A stretch of DNA of 64,000 bases from Ilumatobacter coccineus YM16-304 (lineage in GTDB: Bacteria > Actinomycetota > Acidimicrobiia > Acidimicrobiales > Ilumatobacteraceae): assembly GCF_000348785.1 (NCBI RefSeq), contig NC_020520.1, positions 3,162,001 through 3,226,000 of the forward strand, written 5' to 3'. Positions 42,672 to 51,858 of this stretch are shown piece by piece (position 1 is the stretch's first letter; each line of letters begins with the position of its first letter). The translations under genes were made by a program, and so were the position numbers. The notes under the pieces are model-generated. The model saw only the letters and a list, made by a program, of their open reading frames with translations. It was not told the DNA's origin and made no database searches.

Positions 42672-42801
42672 ATCGGCGGCCCGGCCGCCGCGGTTCGGCC
42701 CCGGCCGCCGCGAAGCCTCCGACAGAAATCCGGCGTCCGTGCGGCGCCAACTGCAATCCGGTGTTTCTGCGGCCCCGGAAGCTGGCTACGGTCATGCAAC
42801 C

Positions 42802-44355
42802 GTGAGCGACTCCTCCACACCCAGCAACCCGGCTGCCGACGCAGCGCCCGGCGACACCGCCGACGACGTGCTGTCCGGCAGCGGCCTGGAAGCGGAGAAG
42901 GCGCGTCGTCTGGCGCTCGTCGACGAGATGCGCAACGCAGGCGCCAACCCCTATCCGTACCGCTTCGACCGGACGCACACGCTCGGCGAGGTCCGGTCGA
43001 GCTGGGGCGAACTCGAACCCGGCGTCGAGACCGACGATGCGGTGAGCGTGGCCGGTCGCATCATGCTCAAGCGCGATTCCGGAAAACTCGTCTTCGCCAC
43101 GATCCGTGACCGTTCGGGCGACATCCAACTCTTCATCTCCAAGGCGGTTGTCGGCGACGATGCGTTCGCTGCCGTGAAAGCCCTCGACCTCGGCGACTGG
43201 GTCGGCGTCGACGGCACGGTCATGACCACTCGCAAGGGCGAACTGTCGGTCAAGCCCGATCGCGTCGAACTGCTGTCGAAGGCCATCCGGCCGCTTCCCG
43301 ACAAATGGCACGGCCTGTCCGACGTCGACACCCGGTTCCGTCAGCGCTACGCCGACCTGATCGTCAACGACGCGGCACGACGCAACTTCGAGATCCGCCA
43401 CGAGACGGTGGCCAGCTTCCGTCGCACGCTCGCCGCGCACGGGTTCATCGAAGTCGAGACACCGGTGCTGCACCCGGAGGTCGGCGGCGCTCACGCACGC
43501 CCCTTCACGACGCACCACAACTCCCTCGACATGCAGCTCTACCTGCGCATCGCGGTCGAGCTGTATCTGAAGCGCCTGATCGTCGGCGGCATGGAGCGCG
43601 TCTACGAGATCGCACGCACGTTCCGCAACGAGGGCACGTCGACGCGGCACAACCCCGAGTTCACGATGATGGAGCTCTACCAGGCGTTCGGCGACTGGAA
43701 CGACGTGATGGACATCACCGAAGAGCTCATCACCACCGCCGCCCGTGACGCTCTCGGCACCACCGTCGTCGAGATCCGCGGCGAATCGATCGACCTCGCC
43801 GACCCGTGGCCGCGCAAGCGCATGATCGACTACGCGTCGGAGGGCACCGGCGTCGAACTGCATCCGTCGATGCCGGTCGCCGACGTCCGCAAGGTCGCCG
43901 CCGACCACGACGTGTTCGTCGAGGAACGTTGGGGTTCGGGCAAGATCATCGAGGAGATCTTCGAGAAGACCTCCGAGTCCGCCATCGTGCGGCCGACGTT
44001 CGTCACCGGCCACCCCGTCGAGATCTCACCGCTCGCACGGCAGGACCGCAACGACCCGTTCCTCACCGAGCGCTTCGAACTGTTCGTCGACGGACGAGAA
44101 CTCGCCAACGGCTACTCCGAGCTCAACGACCCAGTCGAACAGCGGGCACGTTTCGAAGACGAACAAGCGGCGAAGGAAGCCGGCGATGCCGAAGCCGGCA
44201 CCGTCGACGAGGACTACATCCGGGCGCTCGAGTACGGCATGCCGCCGACCGGCGGCCTCGGCATCGGCATCGATCGTCTGGCGATGCTGCTCGCCGGCGT
44301 CGATTCGATCAAGGAAGTCATCCTCTTCCCGACGCTGCGCCCAGAAGCCCCCTGA
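42802..44355 (+). CDS. lysS: lysyl-tRNA synthetase, class II
   Basis: A 517-residue enzyme that charges tRNA-Lys. A ~45-residue acidic tail precedes the OB-fold anticodon-binding domain (~50-155, with FATIRDRSGDIQLFI). Class II motif 1 is near FEIRHETVASFRRTLAAHGF (~196), motif 2 is FRNEGTSTRHNPEFTMMELY (~274-293) and motif 3 is GGLGIGIDRLAMLL (~488). The lysine-specific loop ANGYSELNDPVEQ is present. GTG 42802 is used; the frame is open upstream but lacks similarity there, and TACGGT lies 9 bases before GTG. A strong palindrome after the stop separates it from dapD. Confidence 0.95.
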   Translation: MSDSSTPSNPAADAAPGDTADDVLSGSGLEAEKARRLALVDEMRNAGANPYPYRFDRTHTLGEVRSSWGELEPGVETDDAVSVAGRIMLKRDSGKLVFATIRDRSGDIQLFISKAVVGDDAFAAVKALDLGDWVGVDGTVMTTRKGELSVKPDRVELLSKAIRPLPDKWHGLSDVDTRFRQRYADLIVNDAARRNFEIRHETVASFRRTLAAHGFIEVETPVLHPEVGGAHARPFTTHHNSLDMQLYLRIAVELYLKRLIVGGMERVYEIARTFRNEGTSTRHNPEFTMMELYQAFGDWNDVMDITEELITTAARDALGTTVVEIRGESIDLADPWPRKRMIDYASEGTGVELHPSMPVADVRKVAADHDVFVEERWGSGKIIEEIFEKTSESAIVRPTFVTGHPVEISPLARQDRNDPFLTERFELFVDGRELANGYSELNDPVEQRARFEDEQAAKEAGDAEAGTVDEDYIRALEYGMPPTGGLGIGIDRLAMLLAGVDSIKEVILFPTLRPEAP

Positions 44356-44361
44356 CCCAAA

Positions 44362-44388
44362 GTCATTCGGTGTCAGACACCGAATGAC
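44362..44388. repeat. GGTGTCWGACACC repeat after lysS, with 13-bp perfect arms
   Basis: GTCATTCGGTGTC (44362-44374), a central A and the complementary arm (44376-44388) form a perfect hairpin 7 bp after the lysS stop and 23 bp before dapD. It is likely the lysS terminator or a processing site. Confidence 0.8.
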
Positions 44389-44410
44389 GGCAATCTTCCA
44401 AGGAGAACAC

Positions 44411-45361
44411 ATGACCCGCATGGCATGGGGCGCTGGCCTCGCAACCGTCGACTCGAACGGCTCCACCCTCGACACCTGGTACCGCTGGCTCGGTTGGGGT
44501 GAGTTCGGCAACACCGAGATGACCGCCAAGGGAACGCTCGACCAGATCGAGAACAACCTCGGCATGCGCGACACGACCGACGAGGTCCGCAAGGTCACGA
44601 TCCGCCCGGTGCGGATCTCGATCGACGTCGACGAGGCGCCGGCGTCGGCCGAAGACGCGTACCTCCGGCTGCATCTCCTGTCGCATCGACTCGCCGCACC
44701 TCGCACGATCAACATGGACGGCACGTTCGGCGCGCTCAACAACGTCGCGTGGACGAACCTCGGGCCGGTCGCCGTCTCCGACCTCGACGATGTGCGTCTC
44801 GGCGTCAAGAAGAACGGTGGGGTGTTGAACGTCCAGGGGCTCGACAAGTTCCCACGGATGACCGACTACGTCGTGCCGACGGGTATCCGTATCGCCGACG
44901 CCGACCGGGTGCGACTCGGCGCGCACCTCGCCGAAGGCACCACGGTGATGCACGAAGGGTTCTGCAACTTCAACGCCGGCACGCTCGGCACTTCGATGGT
45001 CGAAGGACGCATCTCGGCCGGTGTCACCGTCGGCGACGGTTCCGACATCGGTGGCGGTGCGTCGATCATGGGCTCGCTGAGCGGTGGCGGCACCGAGGTC
45101 ATCTCGGTCGGCGAACGATGCCTGCTCGGCGCGAACTCCGGCATCGGCATCAGCCTCGGCGACGACTGCGCGGTCGAGGCCGGGCTGTACGTCACGGCGT
45201 CGACGCCCGTCCTGACACCCGACGGCGTGAAGAAGGCCAAGGAGATCTCGGGGATGGGCGGCCTGCTGTTCATCCGTGACGGCCAGTCGGGCCAGGTCAT
45301 CGCTCGGCCACGCAACAAGACGTGGGGCGAACTCAACGCCGAACTCCACACCGGCCAGTAG
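44411..45361 (+). CDS. dapD: tetrahydrodipicolinate N-succinyltransferase, actinobacterial type
   Basis: A 316-residue acyltransferase that transfers succinyl from succinyl-CoA to tetrahydrodipicolinate in the succinylase branch of lysine and meso-diaminopimelate synthesis. The N-terminal half (WGAGLATVDSNGSTLDTWY) is specific to the actinobacterial DapD subgroup. The C-terminal half is a left-handed beta-helix with hexapeptide turns (VMHEGFCNFNAGTLGTSMVEG, ~175-195; GGGASIMGSLSGGG, ~212-225). ATG 44411 has AAGGAG 5 bases upstream, one of the few strong ribosome sites in the window. That suggests translation from a transcript with a leader, perhaps read-through from lysS. Neighbouring lysS also concerns lysine. 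Confidence 0.95.
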   Translation: MTRMAWGAGLATVDSNGSTLDTWYRWLGWGEFGNTEMTAKGTLDQIENNLGMRDTTDEVRKVTIRPVRISIDVDEAPASAEDAYLRLHLLSHRLAAPRTINMDGTFGALNNVAWTNLGPVAVSDLDDVRLGVKKNGGVLNVQGLDKFPRMTDYVVPTGIRIADADRVRLGAHLAEGTTVMHEGFCNFNAGTLGTSMVEGRISAGVTVGDGSDIGGGASIMGSLSGGGTEVISVGERCLLGANSGIGISLGDDCAVEAGLYVTASTPVLTPDGVKKAKEISGMGGLLFIRDGQSGQVIARPRNKTWGELNAELHTGQ

Positions 45362-45445
45362 AGGCCGAGTCCTGTCGTCGCTCCGGCGACCGCAGCAGGC
45401 CGGCCCGGCCCCGCCCGAGCAGCTGAGTGCATCCTCGGTGTCAGC

Positions 45446-46420
45446 TCAGAACGCGTCGATGCCGGTCAACTCGGCAGACAGCGCCCAGAGCTTCGCTGCC
45501 TCGTCGCGATCGACCGCGTGCGGGTTCACGCCTCGGAAGCGAGCGAACGGGCCGTCGAGATCGACCGGGTCGGCGATGTCACAGTCTTCGCAGTACACAC
45601 CGCCCATGCCGTCGAGTTGCGGCGACGTTGCCGCCCACACCGACGTTGCGGCACCCTGCTCGGGCGTCTTGAACCGATCGTCGACGTTCCCCTGGTCGTC
45701 CATCCACCCCATGGCGATCATCTCCTGCTTCGGGAGGTGGCGTTGGAGTTCGGTCATGATCCCGCCGGGATGCACGGCAAAGGCGCGTACGCCGGCCGAC
45801 TGGCCCAGCGCATCGAGCTGCACGGCGAACAGGGAGTTGGCGGTCTTGGCCTGGCCGTAGGCGACCCACTTGTCGTAACCCGATTCGAACTGGACGTCGT
45901 CCCACCGGATCGGCGACAGCTTGTGCCCGGTCGACGAGAGCGACACGACACGCGCTCCCCCATCGGCGGCGAGTACCGGCCACATCGCGTTGGTCATGGC
46001 GAAGTGGCCGAGATGGTTGGTCGCGAACTGTGCTTCCCAGCCGGGGTCGATACGTGTCTCCGGGCAGGCCATGATCGCAGCGTTGTTGACGAGGATGCCG
46101 ACCGAACGCCCGGCGTCGGCGACGCGCCGGCCGAACCCGATCGCGCTGGCGACGTCGCCGAGGTCCATCTCGTCGACGGTGATCGACCCGGCGGTCGAGC
46201 CGAGCCCACCGAGCACCTCGCGTGCGTGATCCGGACGACGCGCCGGAACGATGACGTCAGCGCCGGCCTCGGCCAGCCCCTTCGTCGTCTCGAGACCGAG
46301 CCCCGAGTAGCCGCCGGTCACCACGGCCAACGTGCCGCTCAGGTCGGCGCCGGCGATCACCTCGCTCGGCGTCGATCGCATGCCGAATCCCGAACCGAGT
46401 GCCTGCTGCTGCGTCGTCAT
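45446..46420 (-). CDS. short-chain dehydrogenase/reductase
   Basis: A 324-residue classical SDR with the cofactor motif TGGYSGLG (~35-42), NNAAIMACPE (~116) and the catalytic YGQAK (~190-194), preceded by SLSSTGHKLSP with its catalytic Ser. The longer form and the segment MGGVYCEDCDIADP near the C-terminus place it with retinol-dehydrogenase-like/oxidoreductase subgroups of wide actinobacterial distribution, whose substrates are unknown. The frame opens eight codons earlier, but ATG 46420 follows a TACGGT hexamer by 6 bases and is chosen. It is transcribed towards dapD, converging with it. Confidence 0.88.
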   Translation of the reverse strand: MTTQQQALGSGFGMRSTPSEVIAGADLSGTLAVVTGGYSGLGLETTKGLAEAGADVIVPARRPDHAREVLGGLGSTAGSITVDEMDLGDVASAIGFGRRVADAGRSVGILVNNAAIMACPETRIDPGWEAQFATNHLGHFAMTNAMWPVLAADGGARVVSLSSTGHKLSPIRWDDVQFESGYDKWVAYGQAKTANSLFAVQLDALGQSAGVRAFAVHPGGIMTELQRHLPKQEMIAMGWMDDQGNVDDRFKTPEQGAATSVWAATSPQLDGMGGVYCEDCDIADPVDLDGPFARFRGVNPHAVDRDEAAKLWALSAELTGIDAF

Positions 46421-46432
46421 GGCCGGACCGTA
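46421..46432 (-). promoter_or_regulatory. leaderless -10 element of the SDR gene
   Basis: TACGGT (46432-46427 on the minus strand) followed by 6 bases and ATG 46420, just after the metallopeptidase stop. It marks a separate transcription unit. Confidence 0.5.
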
Positions 46433-46465
46433 GCCGCGCGACACCGCTCCAGGCGGCGCCGAGGA

Positions 46466-47575
46466 TCAGTCGACGGCTGCAGCGGACACGGCGTGATGCA
46501 CGAAGTCGAGTTTCTCGATCACCGTGTCGGACAGCACGAACGGGTACAGGTCGTCCTGGCCGATCGAGCGCGACATGCCGTTGAGCGCGAGGGTCAATGC
46601 AAGCCACGATTCGATCGTCGGACCGATCTCGCGGTCGACGTCGGATTGGAACGCCTCGTGCGCTGCGCTGCGCACCGGCTCGCCGAGTCGGAGCCCGAAC
46701 GATTCGGCGGTCTCGAGCCCACCCTGGATGTGGAGGTAGTGCGCGAAGGTCTCGGCCCAGTCTTCCCAGGGATGCATCGTGGCGTACCGGCTCACGTGCG
46801 TGTCGACCCAGGTCGTCTCCTGCTCGTCGGGGTCGTCGGCGTAGTGCCCGGCGAGCGCGTCTTCGTACGACACCCGCTCGTCGCCGAACAACGCCCTGAA
46901 CTCGTCGATCCGTCCCGCGTCCTCGACGAGATGCGGCCAGTAGTAGTGGCCGATCTCGTGGCGAAGGTGGCCGAGCACGGTGCGATACGGCTCGCCCAGT
47001 TGCTGACGGACGAACTCGCGATGCGCGTCGTCGGACTCCGACAGATCGAGCGTGATCACGCCACTGGCGTGGCCGGTGGTGACCGATCGATTCCGCGATG
47101 ACAGGAACTCGAACGTCACCCCGCGTTCTTCGTCGACGGCCCGGTCAATGATCGGAAGCGACAGCGACGTGAGTTGGTGGATGAGCCGACGCTTGCTCAG
47201 CTCGGCGTCGGCCCAGCCGGCGAGACCTGCCTCGTCGTCATCGTTCGGTCTGATCGACGTGAGTCGACAGCTCGTGCACAGCGGGTTGTCGTCACGCTCG
47301 TCGACCAGCCAGTTGCACGAGACGGCACGACGGTTCTCGCACCGACGGAAGGTGACGTCGTCGAGCCCCACCAGCGACACTGCGACATCGCCGTCGAGTT
47401 TCACGGCTCGGGGCTCATCGGTGTCGTCTCCCGCATCGAACGTCGTTCCGGCCTCGATCAGCGCGTCGAGCGCGAGCCGATCGGGGTCGTACCCCAGCGT
47501 CGACGCGCACCGCAGACAGGTGGTGTTGTGGAAGAACAGCAGTTGCCCACACACCGAACACGAGAAGGGAATCAC
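46466..47575 (-). CDS. putative zinc-binding metallopeptidase with N-terminal zinc ribbon
   Basis: 369 residues. The N-terminus holds a zinc ribbon CSVCG (Cys6, Cys9) with CLRC (Cys20, Cys23), and a second Cys set (Cys79, Cys87, Cys100, Cys103). The metallopeptidase core has HEIGHYYW (206-213), an HExxH site, and HPWEDWAETFAHYLHI (~267-282), supplying the likely third ligand and conserved Trp-Glu. This matches the family labelled 'putative zinc-binding metallo-peptidase' (Peptidase_Mx). It is the last gene of the ATP-grasp/transglutaminase run, 10 bp after the preceding stop. It may process a peptide product of that run (inference). The start is GTG 47575. Confidence 0.85.
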   Translation of the reverse strand: MIPFSCSVCGQLLFFHNTTCLRCASTLGYDPDRLALDALIEAGTTFDAGDDTDEPRAVKLDGDVAVSLVGLDDVTFRRCENRRAVSCNWLVDERDDNPLCTSCRLTSIRPNDDDEAGLAGWADAELSKRRLIHQLTSLSLPIIDRAVDEERGVTFEFLSSRNRSVTTGHASGVITLDLSESDDAHREFVRQQLGEPYRTVLGHLRHEIGHYYWPHLVEDAGRIDEFRALFGDERVSYEDALAGHYADDPDEQETTWVDTHVSRYATMHPWEDWAETFAHYLHIQGGLETAESFGLRLGEPVRSAAHEAFQSDVDREIGPTIESWLALTLALNGMSRSIGQDDLYPFVLSDTVIEKLDFVHHAVSAAAVD

Positions 47576-47585
47576 GGCTCACACG

Positions 47586-50500
47586 TCATTTCTGTTCAGG
47601 CCGCGTCGAGCGGCGGAGGTCGAGCGTCCGCGGGTACTCGCGGGGAAGGTGGGCGGCCATCTCGTCGAGTGCGGCCACGTCGATGCGGCCGGGCGTGTGC
47701 CCGACTCGTCCGAACCGACTGGCTCGCCGGGTCTCGGCGGCTGCGGCGTTGACGGGGAAGTCGTCGTACATGCGCCCGCCCGGGTGCGACACGTCGTAGG
47801 TCGCACCGCCGAGCGACCGGCCGGTCCAGCGGTCGACGAGGTCGAAGACCAGTCGACTCTGCGCGTCGATGGTGGGGTGCAGCGCCGACCACGGTGCCCA
47901 CGCCTTGAATCGCACCCCCGCCACGCTGCTGCCGTTCTGCTCGGTCGGATGCAGCGGCACGGGGACCCCGTTGCACGTCATGACGTGGCGATCGGCGTTG
48001 ATGCCGTCGACCAGCACCTGGAGCCGCTCGACGGACGAGTCGACGTAGCGGGCCGTACCCGACCCACCGACCTCTTCGCCGAGCACGTGCCACGGTTCGA
48101 TCGCCCGGCGCAGCTCGACTCGGACCCCGTCGACGGTGTACTCCCCGATCAGCGGGAATCGGAACTCGAGGAACGGTTCGAGCCACGCGATGTCGAAATC
48201 GATCCCGTGATCGTTCAGGTCACGAACGACGTCGTGCACGTCGCTGCGAACGAACCACGGCAGCATGTAGCGGTCGGTCAGATCGGTCCCCCAGCGAACC
48301 AGCTGCCCGGTGTACGGCTCGTCCCAGAACCGGGTGACGAGCGAGCGCACGAGCAGCGCCTGGACGAGTGCCATCTGCGGATGAGGCGGCATCTCGAACG
48401 CGCGCAACTCCAGAATGCCGAGGCGGCCGCGTTCGGAGTCGGGGCTGAACAGTTTGTCGATGCAGAACTCCGACCGGTGCGTGTTGCCCGTCAGGTCGAC
48501 CAGCAGGTGTCGGAGCAGCCGGTCGACCATCCACGGGGCGAGGTCGTCGCCGGCGCGGTCCATCTCGGCGAACGCGATCTCGAGCTCGTAGATGGTGTCG
48601 GCGCGCCCTTCGTCGACGCGCGGTGCCTGGCTGGTCGGTCCGATGAACTGGCCCGAGAACAGATACGACAACGACGGGTGCTGCTGCCAGTACGCGACCA
48701 TGCTGCGAAGCAGGTCGGGGCGACGCAGCAGCGGGCTGTCGGCGGGCGTGGCGCCGCCGAGGGTGACGTGGTTGCCGCCGCCGGTTCCGGTGTGCGTGCC
48801 GTCGAGCGCGAACTTCTCGGTGCCGAGGCGGGTGAGACGGGCCTCTTCGTAGAGCGTCTCGACGATCGTGCGCATCTCCGACCACGACGAGCTGGGTTGC
48901 ACGTTGACTTCGATCACGCCGGGGTCGGGCGTGACGATCAGCGTGTTGAAGCGAGGGTCACGCGGCAGCGCGTAGCCCTCCAACACGACCGGCGTCGACA
49001 GTTCGTCGGCGACGCTCTCGATCGCGGCCAACAGTTCGATGGCACGCTCGGCGTGCTCGATCGGCGGGAGGAAAACTGCCACGTGACCGTTGCGCAGCTC
49101 GGTCGTGACCGACGTGGGGGCTGCGGTGCGAGCGTCGACGACCTCGGCGGGCTCGGGGCGTTCGGCCACGGCCGGGAGCGGCTGACGCGGCTCGAACGGT
49201 GAGCGTTCGAACGTGCCGGGGTGCGGCACCCACGTGAGCGAGTCGATCGGCAGTCGGAGCCCGATCGGGGAATCGCCGCCGATCAGGAACAGCTGACCGC
49301 GACGGAGATGCCAGGTGGAGGTGGCCCACTGGTCGGCGTCGTCGGACTCGTGGAGCGGAAGGGCGTAGCCCGTCGGTTCTCCGATGTCGCCGCGCAGACG
49401 ACCGAGCAGGCGTTCGCGCACCCCGGCATCGCCGAGGTCGGCGAGTTCGTCGTCGCTGACGTCGCGCTCGGGAGGCGGACCCACCGGCAGGCGCGCTTCG
49501 CGCCACACGTCCTCGATCGGATCCTCGTAGGCCGGGATGACCGCCGACGTGTCGATGCCGAAGCGTTCGGCGATCCCTTCGATCATGCGGCGAGCGTCGT
49601 CACGACTCGCCGTTCCCTCGGTCGTCGGGTCGGCGAGCAGTGTCTGGTCACTCCACAGCGGCACCTCGTCTCGTCGCCACACGATGCCCATCTGCCAGCG
49701 CGGCAGCGGCTCGCCGGGATACCACTTGCCCTGTCCGTGCTGCACCACACCGCCGACCGAGAACCGGTCGCGGAGTCGCAGCGTGAGCTGATGCGCGAGG
49801 CTGCGCTTGGCGGCACCGTCGGCTGCGATGTTCCACTCGTCGCCGTCCATGTCGTCGATCGACACGAACGTCGGCTCGCCGCCCATGGTCAGGCGCACGT
49901 CGCCGTCGGCGAGGCGCTCGTCGACGTGCTCACCGAGCAGGTCGATCCGCTCCCACTGCTCAGGCGTGTACGGCAGCGTGACCCGCGGGTCCTCCCGCAC
50001 GCGGCGCACGATGTTGGCGTACTCGAACTCGACCTCGGTCTTGCCGGTCGCCCCCGAGATCGGCGCCGCCGACATCGGGTGCGGGGTGCAGGCGAGTGGA
50101 ATGTGTCCCTCTCCGGCGAACAGACCCGACGTCGGGTCGAGGCCGATCCAGCCCGCTCCGGGCACGTAGACCTCGGCCCAGGCGTGGAGGTCGGTGAAGT
50201 CGTCGTCCGGTCCATCCGGGCCGTCGAGCGCTTCCTGGTCGGCTGCCAACTGCACGAGATATCCCGACACGAAGCGCGCGGCGAGGCCGAGATGTCGAAG
50301 CGCTTCGACGAGCAGCCAACCGGTGTCGCGACACGAGCCGATACCGCGTTCGAGCGTCTGCTCCGGGGTCTGCACGCCCGGCTCCATGCGCACGGAGTAG
50401 GCGATGTCGGCGTAGAGCCGCTGGTTCAGTTCGACGAGGTAGTCCTCGATGCGCTTCGGCCCGCTCGTGGCGACTCCGCTGAGCCACTTGCGCAACAGCG

Positions 50501-50876
50501 GGCCGGCTGGGGCATCGGGCTTGAGATACGACTCGAGGTCGTTGAACGTCCGCGGCTCGTAGGCGAACGGGTACTGCTCGGCCGATTCCTCGACGAAGAA
50601 GTCGAACGGGTTGACGGTGGCCATGTCGGCGACGAGGTCGACCCTGATGTCGAGCGTGTCGGCCGGTTCCGGAAACACGAGGCGAGCGAGGTGGTTGCCG
50701 AACGGGTCCTGCTGCCAGTTGAGGAAGTGATCGTCGGGTTCGACGGTGAGGCTGTACGACAAGATGGGCGTGCGCGAGTGCGCCGCCGGGCGGAGCCGGA
50801 GGACGTGGGGATGGATGGTGGTGACCCGGTCGAACTTGTAGGTCGTCCGGTGTTCGATCGCAATGTTGATGCCCAA
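47586..50876 (-). CDS. transglutaminase-DUF2126 fusion protein
   Basis: A 1096-residue cytoplasmic protein. Residues 1-90 are the bacterial transglutaminase N-terminal domain, and a transglutaminase core carries Cys182 (GSCRDTGW), His231 (DLHAWAEV) and Asp247 (GWIGLDPTSG). The remaining ~800 residues are DUF2126, with MGGEPTFVS (~332), VIEVNVQPSSSWSEM (~650), GTGGGNHVTLGG (~690) and HRSEFCIDKLF (~800). The last three carry conserved Glu, Asn, His and Arg residues like an amidoligase site (inference). The start is TTG 50876 with AAGGA 5 bases upstream. Such proteins accompany alpha-E and circularly permuted ATP-grasp genes in many bacteria, but no reaction has been shown to my knowledge. Confidence 0.9.
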   Translation of the reverse strand: MGINIAIEHRTTYKFDRVTTIHPHVLRLRPAAHSRTPILSYSLTVEPDDHFLNWQQDPFGNHLARLVFPEPADTLDIRVDLVADMATVNPFDFFVEESAEQYPFAYEPRTFNDLESYLKPDAPAGPLLRKWLSGVATSGPKRIEDYLVELNQRLYADIAYSVRMEPGVQTPEQTLERGIGSCRDTGWLLVEALRHLGLAARFVSGYLVQLAADQEALDGPDGPDDDFTDLHAWAEVYVPGAGWIGLDPTSGLFAGEGHIPLACTPHPMSAAPISGATGKTEVEFEYANIVRRVREDPRVTLPYTPEQWERIDLLGEHVDERLADGDVRLTMGGEPTFVSIDDMDGDEWNIAADGAAKRSLAHQLTLRLRDRFSVGGVVQHGQGKWYPGEPLPRWQMGIVWRRDEVPLWSDQTLLADPTTEGTASRDDARRMIEGIAERFGIDTSAVIPAYEDPIEDVWREARLPVGPPPERDVSDDELADLGDAGVRERLLGRLRGDIGEPTGYALPLHESDDADQWATSTWHLRRGQLFLIGGDSPIGLRLPIDSLTWVPHPGTFERSPFEPRQPLPAVAERPEPAEVVDARTAAPTSVTTELRNGHVAVFLPPIEHAERAIELLAAIESVADELSTPVVLEGYALPRDPRFNTLIVTPDPGVIEVNVQPSSSWSEMRTIVETLYEEARLTRLGTEKFALDGTHTGTGGGNHVTLGGATPADSPLLRRPDLLRSMVAYWQQHPSLSYLFSGQFIGPTSQAPRVDEGRADTIYELEIAFAEMDRAGDDLAPWMVDRLLRHLLVDLTGNTHRSEFCIDKLFSPDSERGRLGILELRAFEMPPHPQMALVQALLVRSLVTRFWDEPYTGQLVRWGTDLTDRYMLPWFVRSDVHDVVRDLNDHGIDFDIAWLEPFLEFRFPLIGEYTVDGVRVELRRAIEPWHVLGEEVGGSGTARYVDSSVERLQVLVDGINADRHVMTCNGVPVPLHPTEQNGSSVAGVRFKAWAPWSALHPTIDAQSRLVFDLVDRWTGRSLGGATYDVSHPGGRMYDDFPVNAAAAETRRASRFGRVGHTPGRIDVAALDEMAAHLPREYPRTLDLRRSTRPEQK

Positions 50877-50937
50877 GGGAATCCTTCGTTCGTTTCGATG
50901 GCGATGTTGGTGGTCAGTGTGCCGTCGGCCGCGCCGT

Positions 50938-51858
50938 TCAGTTGCGGCTGCGTCCCGATTCGGCCGCCGGCGACGGTGACACGCGTGACACGTCGACGGC
51001 GACGGTCATGATCTGTTGTGCGCTCGGGCCGAGCACCACGCCGCGCACGGGTGCCACGTCGGCGTAGTCGCGCCCCCATCCGACCGTCACGTGGCGTTCG
51101 GGTGGCAGTTGGTCGTTGGTCGGATCGAAGTCGAGCCAGCCGTGTTCGGGGATCCACGTCGAGCACCATGCGTGCGAGGCGTCGGCGCCGATCGACTTCG
51201 GCTGCCCGGGCGGTGGTTCGGTCTCGATGTAGCCGCTGATGTACGAGCCGGGAAGGCCGACGCGTCGAAGCACCGCCACGGCGAGGTGGGCGAAGTCTTG
51301 ACACACGCCGCGTCGCTGTTCGAGCACCGTGTCGACCGGGGTGGCCCAGTCGGTCGCGGTCGAGTCGAAGACGAACGACTCGAATATCTCGTGCGACAGC
51401 GCGTGGACCGCCTCGACGATCGGACGGTTGCGGAGAAAGATCTTGTCGGCGAGGGCGTCGAGGAGATCATGTCGGCGCACCGGGGTCGACGCCGACGTCG
51501 ACGCCCGATACGGCCCGACCGCGAGACTCTCGGCGCCGCGGAGTACGGCTGCTCGCCGGGCGACCTCCTCCCACGACCAGGCGACGTCGGGCACGTCCTG
51601 CACGCCGACGTCGACCGTGCTCGTGGCGGTGATGTCGAACGCATCGTGGCGATGGTGTACCCCGATCTGCACGATCCGATTGCCGAACACGTCGAGCAGT
51701 TCGTCGAGTTCGTCGGGGACCGGGTCGGTGATGACCCGAGCGTCGACGACCTCCTGGTGCGGACGCGGTCGAGGGAGCAGACACGCCACCGAGTAGGCGT
51801 CGTTGACCGCGAGCCCGTAGCGGTACGACGTGCGGTGGCTCACGCGATAGCGCGTCAT
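50938..51858 (-). CDS. transglutaminase-like cysteine protease family protein
   Basis: A 306-residue protein. The bacterial transglutaminase N-terminal domain (RYRVSHRTSYRYG, residues 3-15, on to ~95) precedes a papain-fold core with the triad Cys186 (RRGVCQDFAHLA), His229 (ASHAWCSTW) and Asp245 (WLDFDPTN). Such proteins act as peptidases or form amide cross-links. The frame runs upstream into the ATP-grasp gene, but conservation starts at MTRYRVSH. The ATG overlaps the upstream stop (ATGA), so it is translated together with the fusion gene. The two transglutaminase domains in adjacent genes differ in sequence and are not a recent duplication. Confidence 0.92.
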   Translation of the reverse strand: MTRYRVSHRTSYRYGLAVNDAYSVACLLPRPRPHQEVVDARVITDPVPDELDELLDVFGNRIVQIGVHHRHDAFDITATSTVDVGVQDVPDVAWSWEEVARRAAVLRGAESLAVGPYRASTSASTPVRRHDLLDALADKIFLRNRPIVEAVHALSHEIFESFVFDSTATDWATPVDTVLEQRRGVCQDFAHLAVAVLRRVGLPGSYISGYIETEPPPGQPKSIGADASHAWCSTWIPEHGWLDFDPTNDQLPPERHVTVGWGRDYADVAPVRGVVLGPSAQQIMTVAVDVSRVSPSPAAESGRSRN

